Assembly: GCA_965276005.1 (NCBI GenBank)
Contig: OZ254962.1
Location: 2,480,001 to 2,544,000 of the forward strand
Origin: G965232465 sp965276005
GTDB lineage: Bacteria > Pseudomonadota > Alphaproteobacteria > JAQWUY01
Direction of reading: 5' to 3'
Length of the DNA: 64,000 nucleotides
Position 1 is the first letter of the stretch; each line of letters opens with the position of its first letter. Below, in pieces: positions 62,264 through 64,000 of the stretch. A program made the position numbers and the translations under genes. Under the pieces are notes generated by a model that saw only the letters and a list, made by a program, of their open reading frames with translations, searched no databases and had not been told where the DNA came from.

Positions 62264-63427
62264 TTAACGAATAATACCGCTTTCTTTTCGCCAATAATCG
62301 CCGATTTGCGGTTGGTCGGTCATTTGATAGCGGGCATTACTTAGCCAGTTTTCTGTCACTTCTATGCCCCATCCGGGGGCTTCGCCAATGTCGATGTGTC
62401 CATCCACGACTTTGCAATCGGGGGTGAAAATGCCCGCTTGATCGGGGTAATAAGTTGCATCTTCAATGGCAAATTCCAAATACTGTCCAGCGATGACATC
62501 GTCCCGACCATCCATCGCACATAATAAATGGGCGGTAAATACGGTTACCAAAGATAAATTAGCAGCGTGTGGCGTGGTGGGGATACCCTTGGTGGCGGCA
62601 CGCTTGGCGACCTCTAAACTGCGGGACATACCGCCCATATATAATACATCGGGTTGGACAATATTGACGATATTTTCGTTAATAATGCGATCCCAAACGG
62701 GTAAATAGTTGTCTTGTTCTCCACCCGCTACATCGATGTTTAGGGCGTGGGTGACTTCGCAGGTCCAATCTAATTCCCAATAGGGGCAGGGTTCTTCAAA
62801 ATGTTGGTACCCATTGTCTTCCAGCATCCGACCAACCTGTATGGCACGCTCAATGCCGAATCCTGAATTGCCGTCCACTAACAATCCGGCATCATCGCCC
62901 AGTTGTTGGCGAATATGCGGGATGATTGCTTCGGTGCGTCCTTCCCATTCGTCCACATCCTTGCCACATTCAGCTCCAACCCGTACTTTGAACGATTTAA
63001 ATCCATATGTGTCGCATAAGCGTTTCATTCGTTCCGCTTCAGCATGGGGGGTAATATCACGACGCATCGAGGATGCATAACACGGAAATGTTTTGGATTT
63101 TGCCCCCAGTAATTTGGCAACGGATACATCGGCACGCTTTGCCTTCATATCCCAAAGGGCGGTTTCTACGCCACTGATGGCACGCATCATATACGAACAA
63201 ATAATAAATTTGTGTTGTTTGCGTAACACACGATCCACCGCCGCATCAATATCATCACAATCGCAACCGATAACATAGGGTGCCACCTGAATATGCACGA
63301 CATTTTCCGTAATTTGGCACCGATAGGGGGCGGTTTGTCCCCAGCCAATGGCACCATCTTCGGCGGTTATCTTGACCATACAGGCAAAATCGGTGGTAAA
63401 GGTTTCAATTTTTGCAATTTTAATCAT
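62264..63427 (-). CDS. Enolase-superfamily enzyme (mandelate racemase/muconate lactonizing family)
   Basis: 387 residues. Metal ligands and bases are in expected places: the second-strand K-x-R (SFKVRVG), Asp in VDGNSGFG, Glu in FEEPCPYWE, Glu in DVAGGEQDN, and a His in TTPHAANLS. This set points to the mandelate racemase subgroup, which contains sugar-acid dehydratases and racemases. No substrate can be assigned. Gap to the aminotransferase gene is 58 bp and to the dehydrogenase gene 23 bp, all on the minus strand. Confidence 0.87.
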   Translation of the reverse strand: MIKIAKIETFTTDFACMVKITAEDGAIGWGQTAPYRCQITENVVHIQVAPYVIGCDCDDIDAAVDRVLRKQHKFIICSYMMRAISGVETALWDMKAKRADVSVAKLLGAKSKTFPCYASSMRRDITPHAEAERMKRLCDTYGFKSFKVRVGAECGKDVDEWEGRTEAIIPHIRQQLGDDAGLLVDGNSGFGIERAIQVGRMLEDNGYQHFEEPCPYWELDWTCEVTHALNIDVAGGEQDNYLPVWDRIINENIVNIVQPDVLYMGGMSRSLEVAKRAATKGIPTTPHAANLSLVTVFTAHLLCAMDGRDDVIAGQYLEFAIEDATYYPDQAGIFTPDCKVVDGHIDIGEAPGWGIEVTENWLSNARYQMTDQPQIGDYWRKESGIIR

Positions 63428-63450
63428 ATGTTGTGTCCTCTTTATCGGTC

Positions 63451-64000
63451 TTAAAATACTATAACATTACGCATAACACCACCGTTTTTGGTGGCATCAA
63501 AGGCGTCGTTAATGTGTTCCAAGCAATATCGTCCTGATACCAATTCGTCCAATTTAAAATCACCTGTGTTATAAGATTCTAATATTTTGGGAATATCAAT
63601 GGATAATGTGGACGACCCCATTTTTGCCCCAATAATAGACTTGCCATGGGATCCTAAGTTTGCCCCTGAAAAAGTCGAATCATCGCCCGTTGCTGGAATG
63701 CCCACACATACAACAGTCCCCCGTTTACCCAATAAAGAATATGCGGTTTCGATCGCCTTGCCCGATGCGGCACACATAAATACATAATCCAACATTTCCC
63801 CATCGGTTAATTCAGTAACGGTTTTCATTAAATCCTGCGTTTGGGGGTTAATGGTATGAGTGGCACCGAACGATTTTGAAATTTCCAGTTTTTCATCGTC
63901 AAAATCAATGGCGATAATCATGCGGGCTTTGGCAAATTTACCACCTTGTACTGCGTTGATACCCACCCCACCTGTGCCAATAACAGCAATGTTTGAATCC
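63451..64000 (-). CDS. Zinc-type alcohol dehydrogenase, C-terminal part (5' end outside window)
   Basis: The frame is open to the window edge; an internal GTG at 63966 is not the true start. The visible 182 residues begin with the Rossmann turn NIAVIGTGGVGINAVQGGK, then a cofactor-selecting Asp in IIAIDFDDEKLE (NAD preference). They end with the class III-like C-terminal segment DAFDATKNGGVMRNVIVF. The zinc-binding N-terminal domain is not in view. Likely S-(hydroxymethyl)glutathione or medium-chain alcohol dehydrogenase type; the exact substrate is unknown. Confidence 0.85.
   Translation of the reverse strand, partial: DSNIAVIGTGGVGINAVQGGKFAKARMIIAIDFDDEKLEISKSFGATHTINPQTQDLMKTVTELTDGEMLDYVFMCAASGKAIETAYSLLGKRGTVVCVGIPATGDDSTFSGANLGSHGKSIIGAKMGSSTLSIDIPKILESYNTGDFKLDELVSGRYCLEHINDAFDATKNGGVMRNVIVF

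Overview
The window reads as chromosomal DNA of a Gram-negative bacterium, most likely an alphaproteobacterium of moderate to low GC. The evidence is: lipoprotein autotransporters, a type I secretion system, a Tat-exported sugar-binding protein, SorC, IclR and LacI regulators next to sugar ABC transporters, and a PotB-type permease with a long periplasmic insert. This placement is inferred from gene content only. I saw no tRNA, rRNA, CRISPR array or insertion sequence.

Layout. (1) 1-7000, plus strand: three tandem subtilisin-type lipoprotein autotransporters of the NalP/SphB1 kind, the first cut by the window edge. The two complete copies are nearly identical except for an N-terminal stalk built on a 12-bp repeat (13 against 5 units). 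(2) 7091-13767: a sugar uptake operon (binding protein, an ATPase split into two half-genes, two RbsC-type permeases, a lactonase-like amidohydrolase) with a divergent IclR regulator. (3) 13819-31402, all minus strand: a type I secretion ABC/HlyD pair, a GNAT acyltransferase, a full-length RTX protein, and upstream of it a chain of cassettes. Each cassette pairs a putative immunity gene with a toxin-like gene or toxin stub. Copies of a roughly 360-bp repeat with a consensus promoter lie between them. (4) 31552-39050: a LacI-controlled MalEFGK-type operon with a GH32/43-like glycosidase and a 2-hydroxyacid dehydrogenase, behind a promoter with two LacI-type operators. (5) 39547-51000: a SorC regulator, an E1alpha/E1beta/E2 2-oxoacid (acetoin-type) dehydrogenase without E3, and a SAF-domain oxidoreductase, divergent from a UgpBAEC-type transporter and a PfkB sugar kinase; then two coupled unknown genes to 52568. 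(6) 52677-64000: glutamine amidotransferase, iron alcohol dehydrogenase, aldehyde dehydrogenase and glutamine synthetase-like genes, divergent from a polyamine-type ABC transporter lacking its binding protein; then a class V aminotransferase, an enolase-superfamily enzyme and a partial zinc alcohol dehydrogenase.

The most interesting part is region 3. I read it as a polymorphic RTX toxin-immunity array. The variable toxin domain is N-terminal (one PLA2-like, one glycine-zipper-like), joined through a conserved QNTQDQK linker to a shared RTX secretion region. The cassette next to the secretion genes is intact, while those further upstream are progressively truncated at the shared repeats and keep their immunity genes. 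This assignment is inference from architecture and has not been tested.
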